DNA from: an uncultured Eubacteriales bacterium
GTDB lineage: Bacteria > Bacillota > Clostridia > Oscillospirales > Oscillospiraceae
Reading direction: 5' to 3'
DNA: 13,580 bases
Assembly (NCBI GenBank): GCA_905201305.1
Contig: CAJKNS010000037.1
Location: forward strand, 1-13,580
The position numbers and the translations under genes were made by a program. Each line of letters starts with the position of its first letter. Positions within the stretch are counted from its first letter, which is position 1. Below, in pieces: positions 1-7,415 of this stretch. Below the pieces are notes generated by a model that was not told the DNA's origin, did no database searches, and worked only from the letters and a program-made list of their open reading frames with translations.

Positions 1-1302
1 CGCAGGAATACTTTGTGTATTTCAAGGTTTTACAAACGCATTTCTGGTGGAAAAGCTCCGTCAGAATCCGCAGACGCATTTGTGCGGTGTTGCCATAGAA
101 AACTTAAAATTGCGCAGACCCTCGACTATCTTACCAATGCGTTTCGCACGGAATCCTCTCACGATTTGGTACGGCAGCTGGAAATCTGCGGCGTACATAT
201 TGGAAACGGGAGCTATCTGACGGTTGTGATTCAGCCGGAAAAGCGGGACTATTTCCCCATTGATGGCAAGCTGGACTCCGAGCGGGAGCTGCAAAACGAA
301 ATCATCTGCGATATGATCCGGTCCTATTTTCTCGGAAAATCCCTGATCTACCCAACAGAATTCGGCGGAATGGTAGTAGCAATCAACTATTTTTCCACGG
401 AGCACAATCGAGACGTCACAGAGATCCAGCAGCTTAGCGGAACAGAATGGAGAAAATTCCAGCTTGCGGTCTACGAGCAATACCATATCCGGCTGCAAAT
501 CGCAGTCAGCGCCGTACATGACGGACTGCGCGGCATACACGAGAGCTATGATGAGAGCCGCGATTTAATGGCGTATGCAAATTTTGCAAAGCCGGACTTT
601 TGCCAGGCGCCGCAGGAAACCGCCTCCATGCCGACGTTTCTTGAAGATATCAACCGGCTGCTGCAGGTCGTCCAGCATACGGTTTTCAGAATGTTTCATG
701 AGGAATATACCCCTGCGGTTGCGGAGGAAATCAGCGGAAAGCTGCTGGTGGACACGCATCATCCCCGGCGGCTGGTGCAGAATCGCTGCCATATTTTCTT
801 CTCGCTGCTGATTCTGGAGCTGCAGCGCAACGGTCTGGATCTTACCCGTTCTACCAATAACGCTCTTAATTTTAACGAGCTGCTGGAATACCGCTCCATT
901 GATGAGCTCAACCAGCGGATTGATCTGGTGCTTTCCGATATCTTTGAGCAGTACAGCCCACGGAGACGAAAAGCCGGACAGGAATTCTGCCTGATGAACG
1001 TGATCAATTTTGTCCATGAGCATCTGTTTGACAGCAATCTCTGCGTGGCAGGAATCGCCGCCGAGATGAACCTGACGCAGTCCAATCTATCCTATCATTT
1101 TAAGCACGAAACCGGAAAATCACTGTCCGATTATATCGGAGAGAAGCGCACGGACTATGCTATGAAGCTGCTCCGGGAAACGGATGCAACCGTTGAGGAC
1201 ATTTCCAACCGGTGCGGATATGGCAGCACCATGTCCATGTATCGTGCCATACGAAAAGCAACCGGGCTGACACCGATTGCCTACCGCGAAATGGCGTACT
1301 AA
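1..1302 (+). CDS. AraC-family transcriptional regulator, 5'-incomplete
   Basis: A DNA-binding regulator of the two-part AraC type. The last ~100 residues form the double helix-turn-helix: 'VAGIAAEMNLTQSNLSYHFK' is the first and 'VEDISNRCGYGSTMSMYRA' the second, followed by the usual 'TGLTPIAYR' ending. The part before it (from 'LEICGVHIGNGSYLTVVIQ' to 'MAYANFA') resembles the degenerate GGDEF-like domain of clostridial AraC/response-regulator proteins, so the ligand or signal is unknown. The frame is open to the left edge and has no ATG before roughly residue 100; the only early start is a TTG at 13 with no convincing ribosome site. The hairpin repeat at 59-94 lies inside the frame and would be translated as a Cys/Arg-rich stretch unlike the family, which suggests the real gene is broken near position 95. 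A hairpin terminator follows the stop. It is either a 5'-truncated pseudogene or a gene continuing left of the window. Confidence 0.8.
   Translation, partial: RRNTLCISRFYKRISGGKAPSESADAFVRCCHRKLKIAQTLDYLTNAFRTESSHDLVRQLEICGVHIGNGSYLTVVIQPEKRDYFPIDGKLDSERELQNEIICDMIRSYFLGKSLIYPTEFGGMVVAINYFSTEHNRDVTEIQQLSGTEWRKFQLAVYEQYHIRLQIAVSAVHDGLRGIHESYDESRDLMAYANFAKPDFCQAPQETASMPTFLEDINRLLQVVQHTVFRMFHEEYTPAVAEEISGKLLVDTHHPRRLVQNRCHIFFSLLILELQRNGLDLTRSTNNALNFNELLEYRSIDELNQRIDLVLSDIFEQYSPRRRKAGQEFCLMNVINFVHEHLFDSNLCVAGIAAEMNLTQSNLSYHFKHETGKSLSDYIGEKRTDYAMKLLRETDATVEDISNRCGYGSTMSMYRAIRKATGLTPIAYREMAY
59..94 (+). repeat. Hairpin-forming direct repeat, copy A
   Basis: The core at 68-94 is CCGCAGACGCA, four variable bases, then TGCGGTGTTGCC. 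It matches 25 of 27 bases with the core at 2661-2687 in the same orientation, and the flanking CGTCA at 59-63 is shared as well. CCGCA at 68-72 pairs with TGCGG at 83-87, and the inner CGCA at 75-78 offers an alternative pairing with TGCG. It sits exactly where recognisable AraC homology begins. Repeats of this size are typical of dispersed intergenic elements, but I cannot name the family. Confidence 0.75.
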
Positions 1303-1318
1303 CGAAATTACATTTTTC

Positions 1319-1345
1319 ATGCCGCATTCTGAAGGAATGCGGCAT
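1319..1345 (+). terminator. Terminator hairpin after the AraC gene
   Basis: A perfect 11-bp stem, ATGCCGCATTC at 1319-1329 with GAATGCGGCAT at 1335-1345, has a 5-base loop and starts 16 bases after the AraC stop codon. The following sequence is AT-rich (TATCATTATATTCG) but has no clean T run, so termination may be modest. Confidence 0.65.
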
Positions 1346-1428
1346 TATCATTATATTCGTTATATCATAATATCAAATGTAAGTGTGAACGCATGTATTG
1401 CATAGTGTTAATGTAATGAAGTTGAACG

Positions 1429-1488
1429 TTGAAATGATGGTCACAGCTGTTATAATGGCAATAGATTCAAATCAGCAGGAAAGGAGGG
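1429..1488 (+). promoter_or_regulatory. Orphan sigma-A promoter and ribosome site without a gene
   Basis: TTGAAA at 1429-1434, a 16-base spacer and TATAAT at 1451-1456 make a near-consensus promoter pointing right. A very strong ribosome site, AGGAAAGGAGGG, lies at 1478-1488. No family-like gene follows: about 8 bases later the sequence becomes the antisense of a MATE transporter. The start codon expected at about 1494-1500 is missing, so the gene this promoter once served has been removed at a junction near 1495. The stretch 1346-1428 holds nothing else I recognise. Confidence 0.6.
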
Positions 1489-1653
1489 TATAATCAAATT
1501 GATGGCGGCAAAGGGCGTTTTTCCGGCGAAGTTTGACACAAAGAAACCGTCCACAATGCTGTATATGGAGGTTACGATCATCATTGCAATGGTGGGCAGC
1601 GTAAAGCGAAGCAGCTTTTTGTAAGTAAAATGTTCAGATAGCTGGATTTGCAT
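1450..1653 (-). pseudogene. MATE-family efflux transporter, 3'-truncated remnant
   Basis: The first ~50 codons are a clear MATE multidrug/Na+ antiporter N-terminus: a short cytoplasmic start, then a first membrane helix ending 'YSIVDGFFVSNFAGKTPFAAINLI', a hallmark of clostridial MATE proteins. A full protein has about 450 residues and twelve helices; here similarity stops near 1495 and the frame runs through the antisense of an unrelated promoter to a stop at 1450-1452. The start is well defined, with AAGGAG five bases before the ATG and only 17 bases after the upstream MarR gene, so the two were one operon. MarR-MATE pairs usually form a drug-inducible efflux switch. Here the pump is lost and only its regulator remains. 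Confidence 0.75.
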
Positions 1654-1670
1654 AGAAACTCCTTTTTCGT

Positions 1671-2111
1671 TTATAGTTTTTCAATTTCGCGGCGAAAGCA
1701 CTCGTTGTATTTTTCAATCAGCTGGAGGTGCGCACTGATTTCTTCCTCGGTCCAGCTGTTAAATGCAGCCATTTCGGCATCAAACAACTTTGCGGCAGTT
1801 TCCCTGATATATTGTGTGCCTTTTTCGGTTAAAACAATCCTTTTTGCGCGCCCGCGATAGGGCTCCAGGTATAAAATATCTGCTGCTTCCAAACTGCGAA
1901 TGGCGGAATTTACGGTTTGACGGCTGATGCCGGAGCTTTTATAGACATCGCTGAGCAGACAGCCGGGACCAATGTCATAGATTGCATACAGGACATTGGA
2001 AACACTGTCGCTGATTTTGAGCTTTAATGCTGCATGGTGATAAATTGCATCGGTTTCCTGCATCAGATAGTTGATTTTGTGAATTAAATTCTGCCGGGCA
2101 TTTTCCATCAT
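1671..2111 (-). CDS. MarR-family transcriptional regulator (MATE-linked)
   Basis: A 146-residue winged-helix protein of normal MarR length. The recognition region is 'LLSDVYKSSGISRQTVNSAI' followed by 'RSLEAADILYLEPYRGRAKR', the helix-turn-helix and the basic wing, then 'IVLTEKGTQYI', the usual step into the dimerisation helices. GGAGGGAAC precedes the tandem ATGATG start; either ATG works and changes the protein by one residue. It is the first gene of a former operon with the broken MATE transporter 17 bases downstream. The promoter carries two near-palindromic sites that straddle the -10 box, so the protein very probably represses its own operon until an inducing compound binds. The reading frame is intact although its target pump is destroyed. 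Confidence 0.87.
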   Translation of the reverse strand: MMENARQNLIHKINYLMQETDAIYHHAALKLKISDSVSNVLYAIYDIGPGCLLSDVYKSSGISRQTVNSAIRSLEAADILYLEPYRGRAKRIVLTEKGTQYIRETAAKLFDAEMAAFNSWTEEEISAHLQLIEKYNECFRREIEKL

Positions 2112-2122
2112 GTTCCCTCCAA

Positions 2123-2173
2123 TGTACGAAATCGGACAAAACGCATTATAGTACGATTTCGTACATATGTCAA
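2123..2173 (-). promoter_or_regulatory. MarR promoter with paired operators
   Basis: On the minus strand, TTGACA (2173-2168), a 17-base spacer and TATAAT (2150-2145) form a full-consensus promoter. Two 16-bp near-palindromes flank the -10 box: TGTACGAAATCGGACA at 2123-2138 and AGTACGATTTCGTACA at 2150-2165, with centres 27 bp apart. Read together they also give a perfect 12-bp inverted repeat, TGTACGAAATCG and CGATTTCGTACA. A MarR dimer on each site would block RNA polymerase. Confidence 0.8.
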
Positions 2174-2185
2174 GAGAAAATGGTA

Positions 2186-2230
2186 CAAAAGAAAATCAGA
2201 GAGCACCTGCTTGCTTGCAGGCACTCTCTG
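2186..2230 (-). terminator. Terminator of the oxidoreductase/GH2 operon
   Basis: CAGAGAGCACCTGC at 2197-2210 pairs with GCAGGCACTCTCTG at 2217-2230 around a 6-base loop, with one 2x2 internal mismatch. On the minus strand the stem is followed by ATTTTCTTTTG, a good rho-independent tail. It lies just after the end of the GH2 remnant and before the MarR promoter. Confidence 0.8.
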
Positions 2231-2252
2231 CTGGTTGGAATAGAAGGAATGA

Positions 2253-2645
2253 TTATAGTTCTATAACGGAGGTGGTTCCCTCACATTGCAGGGTGACGGT
2301 GGATGTTCCCGGACGCTTTTCCAAAATCAGCTGTCCGCAGCCCGAATACAATCTCCCGGTAATAGGAAGCCGGTCTGCGGCGACCGGTTAAGTCAAAGTC
2401 GCCCACATAGGGGAGCTGAGCCGGAAAATCAGCCATAAAGCCTCCTTCGCCTGGGACATAGCCGGGAATTCCAACGCCGGCTTCTCCGAGATAATCCCAT
2501 CCCGCCCAGGTGAAATCACCAATGACATGGTTCATATGCAGGACGCAGTCCCAGTTTCGCGCAATCTCCGGGGGATAGGTTTCGGTGCCCAGAATGATGC
2601 GGTTGGGGTAGCGCTGTCCATCCATTTCATATCGTATAATTCGGC
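2253..2645 (-). pseudogene. GH2 beta-galactosidase-like remnant with two lesions
   Basis: The segment around 2625-2345 reads 'RYPNRIILGTETYP', then 'VIGDFTWAGWDYLGEAGVG', then 'PASYYREIVFGLR'. These blocks belong to the C-terminal half of the TIM-barrel and the following part of large glycoside hydrolase family 2 beta-galactosidases. Everything upstream (several hundred residues, including most of the barrel) is missing, and the break at about 2640-2650 abuts the hairpin repeat. After 'YREIVFGLR' the frame stops at 2281-2283, but a second frame gives 'GQLILEKRPGTSTVTLQCEG' ending at TAA 2253-2255, which looks like the last beta-sandwich strand of the same family. So an internal deletion with frameshift joined two distant parts near 2331-2345. 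It was the last gene of the GH106/oxidoreductase operon, and the operon terminator follows it. No active enzyme can be made. Confidence 0.78.
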
Positions 2646-2651
2646 AAGGAT

Positions 2652-2687
2652 CGTCAAAGCCCGCAGACGCAATTATGCGGTGTTGCC
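2652..2687 (+). repeat. Hairpin-forming direct repeat, copy B
   Basis: The core at 2661-2687 differs from the core at 68-94 at only two of 27 bases, both in the variable centre, and CGTCA at 2652-2656 is also shared. The stem CCGCA/TGCGG is fully kept. The copy lies directly after (in operon sense) the oxidoreductase stop codon at 2690-2688 and directly before the broken 5' end of the GH2 remnant. Confidence 0.75.
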
Positions 2688-4721
2688 CTAAATCTGGCTT
2701 GCCTTTGCAAAGGCGTCTCTGGTGCAGGTTTGAAGATTTCTGGTTCCGTTGCAGTCGCCCACTGCGTAAAACTCCGGCGCACAGTCCGCATATTGCATGG
2801 CTGCGGCAGTCTCGGATACAACGCCGCCGCTGATGACGACATCGTCAAATTCTCCGGTGATATCCGGACCATCCCCAATCCGATAGGTTACGCTTTTTTC
2901 CGTAACCGCTTCGTAGTGGACATTGGTGACGGGGATAATGCGCGCATAGTTTTCCCAGCTGGCAAAGGTACGGACCATACCGCTTTTGTCCACGCCAACG
3001 TGATCCATGCCGATGTTGTGCAGCGGCGGCGCGTCCTTGGCAATCACGTCCTGACGGGTAAACACATAAACCGTATGCCCGTGCTCCGCCAGATACATGG
3101 CGGTTTCCGTGCCGGTGTGAGAGCCGCCCAGCAGCGCAATCCTGGCGCCCAGCCGGTCCTCGTGACCGATGATATCCCAGCAGGTGCGGAAGGTTCCGGT
3201 CATACTTTTGCAGATGCCCGGTACAATGTGCCGGGAGCCGACAGCGGAGATCACACAGTCATAGTGCGCCTCCTTGAGCTGCGCCGGAGTCAGGGCAACG
3301 CCGGTGTGAATTTCCACCTTCCATGCCTTAAGCTGCCGTTCCAGCCACAGCCGATAGTCCTTCAGCAGCCATTTGAAGGAGAAATAGTCCGCATGGCGAA
3401 GCTGACCGCCCAGATGGCTTTCCTTTTCGTACAGCGTAACCGAATGACCGCGCTTGGCTGCGACCATTGCGGCTTCCATACCTGCCGGTCCGCCGCCGAT
3501 GACGGCAACACGCTTTTTCTTTGTGGTCGGAGCCACCAGACGTTCCAGCTTGTGCTGCATGCCCAGCGTGGGATTGACGGAGCAGACGCTGATCCAGGGG
3601 GCGCGAACCAGACCGTGGCAGCGGTTGCACTTGATACAGGGCACGATGTCCTGCGCACGATCCTGCCGTATTTTCTCATAATAGTCCGGATCGGCGTAAA
3701 AGGCTCTGCCCATGGCAATCATGTCGCATACGCCGCTTTCCAGCAGCTGCTCTATCTGACCGGGGGCTTGGAATCCGCCGTTCAGGGCAATGATGCCCCG
3801 GAAGCCCGATTGACGAATGGCTTTTGCGCAGGAAACGGTTCCCGGTGTGCCGGTATAATTATAGGTGGTGGGCTGGGCAAGGAAGGCATCATGCTCCCGC
3901 AGCTGCAGCACGTCAACGATGCCGTCGAATGCGCGGAGGAATTCCAGCGTATCCTCCAGCTGATAGCTGCCCTTTGGCTGTGCGGTGCGGATTTTGTTTC
4001 CCAGGGCATCTACCTGAGCGTCAAAATCCCCGCCGTAGCCCAGAGGAAGCTCGCCTGCCATAACGGCTTCTATCAGAAAATCCTGCCCCAGCGCCTGCTT
4101 GACTGCGGAAAGACAGCGGTGCAGCAGGCGGGTCCGATTGGTGACGCTGCCGCCGTAGGCATCCTGACGTTCCTTCGGCTGCCAGCCCACATAGCCGTCC
4201 GTGCGAATGGTAAGCCCGTCGTAGCCCAGACTGCGGTAGAGGGAGACCTTTTTCACAAATTGGTCTACCATCTCCTGCATCTTTTCCTCGGAAATGGGCT
4301 GAGTCTGGCGGGTGGTTCCCTTCAGAAATTCAAAGATTTCTCCGCCGTGCAGGGAATAGCCTTCGGGATAGGTCAGCTCCGTTTTTAAAAGCAGCTTTGT
4401 ACCAAGAAAGTGCAGCTCCTCTGCCAGTTCTGAAAGCTTATTCTGCACAGACGGGTCCCGCATATCAAACATGGGCATATGGGCGGCATCGGGCATTCCG
4501 CCGCCTTGAAAGCGCATTTCGGGATAGCCGCCGCATTCGTCCAGGGGAATCATTGCCGCGCCGTTTTTTGCAACGGAGGAAAAGAACGCCATCATTGCAT
4601 CGCTGGGGTAGGTTTCCGGTCCCTGAAGATAGTGCGGCAGAGCGCAGGAGGAATAGATGTGCGATTTTAAAATCACATTCCCGATTGTAAGCGGCTGTGT
4701 AATCTTCCAAAACTGATTCAT
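2688..4721 (-). CDS. OYE-type FMN / 4Fe-4S / FAD oxidoreductase (ene-reductase-like)
   Basis: A 677-residue flavoenzyme of the 2-enoate reductase / 2,4-dienoyl-CoA reductase / trimethylamine dehydrogenase family. Residues ~1-360 form the FMN TIM barrel, with 'ERQDAYGGSVTNRTR' as the conserved loop. Next comes the cluster motif 'CIKCNRC...WISVCSVNP', spaced C-x2-C-x2-C-x11-C, close to trimethylamine dehydrogenase. The FAD motif is 'RVAVIGGGPAGMEAA' with 'EKESHLGGQL', the second nucleotide site is 'IALLGGSHTGTETAMYLAE', and the C-terminal FAD contact is 'FYAVGDC'. Electrons would pass from NAD(P)H through FAD and the cluster to FMN. The His-x-x-His substrate motif usual before GY is replaced by 'IRTDGY' and the loop is shorter, so the substrate may differ from known enzymes. 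AAGGAG overlaps the GH106 stop codon 12 bases upstream, showing translational coupling. The substrate is unknown; an unsaturated aglycone is plausible. Confidence 0.88.
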   Translation of the reverse strand: MNQFWKITQPLTIGNVILKSHIYSSCALPHYLQGPETYPSDAMMAFFSSVAKNGAAMIPLDECGGYPEMRFQGGGMPDAAHMPMFDMRDPSVQNKLSELAEELHFLGTKLLLKTELTYPEGYSLHGGEIFEFLKGTTRQTQPISEEKMQEMVDQFVKKVSLYRSLGYDGLTIRTDGYVGWQPKERQDAYGGSVTNRTRLLHRCLSAVKQALGQDFLIEAVMAGELPLGYGGDFDAQVDALGNKIRTAQPKGSYQLEDTLEFLRAFDGIVDVLQLREHDAFLAQPTTYNYTGTPGTVSCAKAIRQSGFRGIIALNGGFQAPGQIEQLLESGVCDMIAMGRAFYADPDYYEKIRQDRAQDIVPCIKCNRCHGLVRAPWISVCSVNPTLGMQHKLERLVAPTTKKKRVAVIGGGPAGMEAAMVAAKRGHSVTLYEKESHLGGQLRHADYFSFKWLLKDYRLWLERQLKAWKVEIHTGVALTPAQLKEAHYDCVISAVGSRHIVPGICKSMTGTFRTCWDIIGHEDRLGARIALLGGSHTGTETAMYLAEHGHTVYVFTRQDVIAKDAPPLHNIGMDHVGVDKSGMVRTFASWENYARIIPVTNVHYEAVTEKSVTYRIGDGPDITGEFDDVVISGGVVSETAAAMQYADCAPEFYAVGDCNGTRNLQTCTRDAFAKASQI

Positions 4722-4733
4722 GGTTCTCTCTCC

Positions 4734-7391
4734 TTAGGTTGTATGCAGCACCACCGGTCCAAGCAGCCCTGCATCGGTATTCAGTTCCGCTGCCTGTACG
4801 CCCGGCATAGGCGGCAAATGATTGCCGAACAGCGCTTCACAGGTGCGATTGTGTTTTTGCATCACGCCATACAGGTTGGAGCCCACCCGGATTTCCAGAT
4901 GATTATGCCCCTGCCGGACATTGGAAAGCAGCAGCTGCGGGGTGACCACATTGCCGCCCGGTACGATCTGACCGTTCAGAAATACCTGATAGCAGTCCGA
5001 AACCTGCCCCAGCTCCAGCGCATATGGCGCTGGCTGCTCGGCAAAAAAGTCGGTGGTATACACGCCGGTGCCGGAGCAGGGCTGACCCATCAGGGTTTCC
5101 CAGGAAAGCAGCGGCGTGTGGTGGAAGGTACAGGTTGCCTTTTCCGTTTCCAGATGGGATTCCGAAGCCGGCTGCCAGGTGGTAAGCGTCAAATCCCAGC
5201 GGGAAAGCTGCTGCTGCCGCCGGAATACCGGGAGCGGTTCCGCCTCCACGGGTTCTTCCGTTACCATCAGGAGTGCCGCGTCGTTTCCGTTCAGGTGCAG
5301 CATTACCGTAACGCTGCCCGGTTCGGCGCGCAGCGTGGGCAAAATGAAAGCCTTGCCGGTCCAGGGGTCCAGCCGGTAGACGCTGCCGGTTCCCTTTAAT
5401 GTGAGCTCCGTATGAATGGCGTTTCCGGGCAGCGTGGTTTTTTGGTTGCCGGCTTGCTTTTCCTGGGCAAGCAGATAGTAATAATCCCCGCAGTGATTGG
5501 CGCGGTGGGCGCATAGCAGCCCTGTGGGGGCTTTTGGCATGGCTGCCGGAAGGATATTTAGCCGAGATAGCAGATTCACGGCGTCTTGCAGTCCTGCAAG
5601 CTGATGAACGTTTTCCTGGGCAAGCAGCTGCTGCATTGCCCGGTCAATGCCGGTTTCCCGGGCAAACGGACTGCGGCTGGGCACAGCACCCACAATGAGA
5701 ATCGGCAGCCCCTTTTGTGCATACCGAGTCAGGCATCGGACGCCGTGGAGGGAAATGGTCTGCTGGTTGAGCAGCAGGATACCGCGATAGCCCGGACCGT
5801 TGGGCAGCAGCATGCCGTCTTTTACCTCCAGCTCCGGCTGCATCAGGCTGGGACTGAGATAGTCCAGACTGTAGCCATGGGTTTCCAGCGTGTCCTCCAT
5901 GGAATAGTCCGGGGCAAGGTTGTTCTCGTAATAGCTGTGATGGTAGACGGCAAGATCTACTTTCGCGGTGCCATACTGCAAAAATGTTTGCTGCCGCGTG
6001 ATTGCGTCATTGGCGGCACGACAGTACTGCCAGCTTGGAATCCGGCTGCCCAGTTCCTCGCCAAACAGCGGCGTCATGGGGCTGTAGCCGGGCCATTGCT
6101 CCCGGGAATCCTCCAGGTCGGTCCGGTATGCATAGCCGTGCCAGACGGCATAGTTGACGCCGGAGACAAAACAACGATAGGTATGGAACAGCAGCTGCCG
6201 CCAGGTTTGCCGGTAGCCTGCCCCCAATACCGGCGCAAGCTCTGCGGAATAAACCGGCTTATTCTGCACATGAACGGTTCCAGCCTGATTCCGATAGCCG
6301 TCGATGCTGTCGGTAAAGCCCAGACGCTCGGTTTCCGGGCAATGAATCGCCGTGGATACCTGCGCCATTTCACTGTGGATGCCATAGCAGGACTGGGCGC
6401 GCAGGCGAAGCCGGTTGGCTTCACACCAGCGGGAAAATGCGGAAAAGTAGTTTTCCCGCAGCAGCTCCGTGAGAACCTGGTCATAATCCCGCTGCAAGGC
6501 TGCATCCTCCGGGGCATCGGAAAACAGGCGGGGCAGCTCCGGCAGCAGATCATAGCCTCTGCGCCGCCGAAATTCCGGCAGCATGCCATGGCTCCAAAGC
6601 CGTTTTGTGCCAAGCTCCAGCGAGTCCAGGAACAAATATCGGGCGTAATCCCGTATGAGCTGCTTTAGCTCCGGGTCCTGCTCCAGCGTCCGGTTCCACC
6701 ATGCGATGACCGCGCCGGATCCGTCCGGATGAAAATGGTCGATGGCAGGATTGCCTCGTACCAGAATCCCGGTGGGAAGCTCCCAAAAGCTGAGAAGCTC
6801 CCATTCTCCTTCGCTGGGGGGCGTCCATTCCAGGAAGAGGGCAGGGGTTGACGTCAGCGAAATCCAGCCGTCGGTCCCTTCCATTTGGAACACAGTATCT
6901 CCGGAGGCTGGATTGCGGATCACAGCGCCCAGGAAAATGCCCTGTTCCACCGGGACACGGCGGTCAAAGTCGTGGTTCCCATTGCCGCCGGGTCTTGGCA
7001 GCGGTGCGGGGATGGACCAGCGGATGGGCGCCCGGGGCAATGTTTTTGTGTCGCTGCACTGCACCAGCTCTTTTTCGGAGCCACTGCCATAGAGCTCCAG
7101 ACCGATGGCGGTGGTCACCCAATGGACACCGGGCATAAAGTCCACCTTCATGTTCCGTTTCCCGGCTTCCCGCAGGATGACCTTAAAATGGGAAAACCAC
7201 TGAGGGCTGCCCCAACCGTCTCCGTTCTGATTCTGGCAGGAAAGCTCCACTGCGCCGATTCCAGCCCGGTGCATATCCTCCAGCTCACGAATCAGTTCCC
7301 GGTCATCCAGCTTCGCACCGGGCAGCCACCAGCGGATGCCCGGACGCATATCGGGATCACAGGCGGAAAATCGTGTTAGAAAAGCTCGCAT
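4734..7391 (-). CDS. GH106-like glycoside hydrolase (probable alpha-L-rhamnosidase)
   Basis: An 885-residue hydrolase. The N-terminus has the family signature 'RPGIRWWLPGAKLDD' followed by 'LIRELEDMHRAGIGAVELS' and 'WGSPQWF', as in GH106 alpha-L-rhamnosidases. The mid-region 'YCRAANDAI' and 'FVSGVNYAVWHGYAY' matches the barrel part around the HGF/HGY block, and the C-terminus ('YQVFLNGQIVPGG', 'NHLEIRV') is a galactose-binding-like beta-sandwich. I see no signal peptide, so it probably acts in the cytoplasm on imported glycosides, releasing terminal rhamnose. ATG 7391 is preferred over GTG 7400 because GGAG lies 8 bases before it. It sits between the solute-binding lipoprotein (58 bases upstream) and the flavoenzyme (12 bases downstream). 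I could not assign catalytic residues by eye, and many GH106-like proteins are untested, so the exact linkage is open. Confidence 0.83.
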   Translation of the reverse strand: MRAFLTRFSACDPDMRPGIRWWLPGAKLDDRELIRELEDMHRAGIGAVELSCQNQNGDGWGSPQWFSHFKVILREAGKRNMKVDFMPGVHWVTTAIGLELYGSGSEKELVQCSDTKTLPRAPIRWSIPAPLPRPGGNGNHDFDRRVPVEQGIFLGAVIRNPASGDTVFQMEGTDGWISLTSTPALFLEWTPPSEGEWELLSFWELPTGILVRGNPAIDHFHPDGSGAVIAWWNRTLEQDPELKQLIRDYARYLFLDSLELGTKRLWSHGMLPEFRRRRGYDLLPELPRLFSDAPEDAALQRDYDQVLTELLRENYFSAFSRWCEANRLRLRAQSCYGIHSEMAQVSTAIHCPETERLGFTDSIDGYRNQAGTVHVQNKPVYSAELAPVLGAGYRQTWRQLLFHTYRCFVSGVNYAVWHGYAYRTDLEDSREQWPGYSPMTPLFGEELGSRIPSWQYCRAANDAITRQQTFLQYGTAKVDLAVYHHSYYENNLAPDYSMEDTLETHGYSLDYLSPSLMQPELEVKDGMLLPNGPGYRGILLLNQQTISLHGVRCLTRYAQKGLPILIVGAVPSRSPFARETGIDRAMQQLLAQENVHQLAGLQDAVNLLSRLNILPAAMPKAPTGLLCAHRANHCGDYYYLLAQEKQAGNQKTTLPGNAIHTELTLKGTGSVYRLDPWTGKAFILPTLRAEPGSVTVMLHLNGNDAALLMVTEEPVEAEPLPVFRRQQQLSRWDLTLTTWQPASESHLETEKATCTFHHTPLLSWETLMGQPCSGTGVYTTDFFAEQPAPYALELGQVSDCYQVFLNGQIVPGGNVVTPQLLLSNVRQGHNHLEIRVGSNLYGVMQKHNRTCEALFGNHLPPMPGVQAAELNTDAGLLGPVVLHTT

Positions 7392-7415
7392 CTGCCACAC
7401 TCCGTTCTTTCTTTA

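Noticed and set aside
59..94. CRISPR repeat or integron attC site
   Set aside because: There are only two copies 2.6 kb apart with genes between them, no spacer array, and no cas or integrase gene in the window.
13..1302. TTG at 13 as a true start of the AraC gene
   Set aside because: There is no proper ribosome site, and the frame passes through the repeat before any family similarity; the gene is better treated as 5'-incomplete.
1502..1624. A 40-codon frame just after the orphan promoter and ribosome site
   Set aside because: It is exactly antisense to the conserved MATE N-terminus, and the ATG is about 13 bases from the ribosome site; a chance frame created by the junction is more likely.
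1..2690. An insertion sequence or transposon in the degraded patch
   Set aside because: I found no transposase or recombinase gene, and the bracketing repeats are direct hairpin elements, not recognisable IS ends with target duplications.
2730..4388. A 552-codon plus-strand frame opposite the flavoenzyme
   Set aside because: It has no recognisable domain, and the opposite strand encodes all cofactor motifs of a known family.
5586..6668. A 360-codon plus-strand frame opposite the GH106 gene
   Set aside because: It is a shadow of a well-supported hydrolase, with no start signals.
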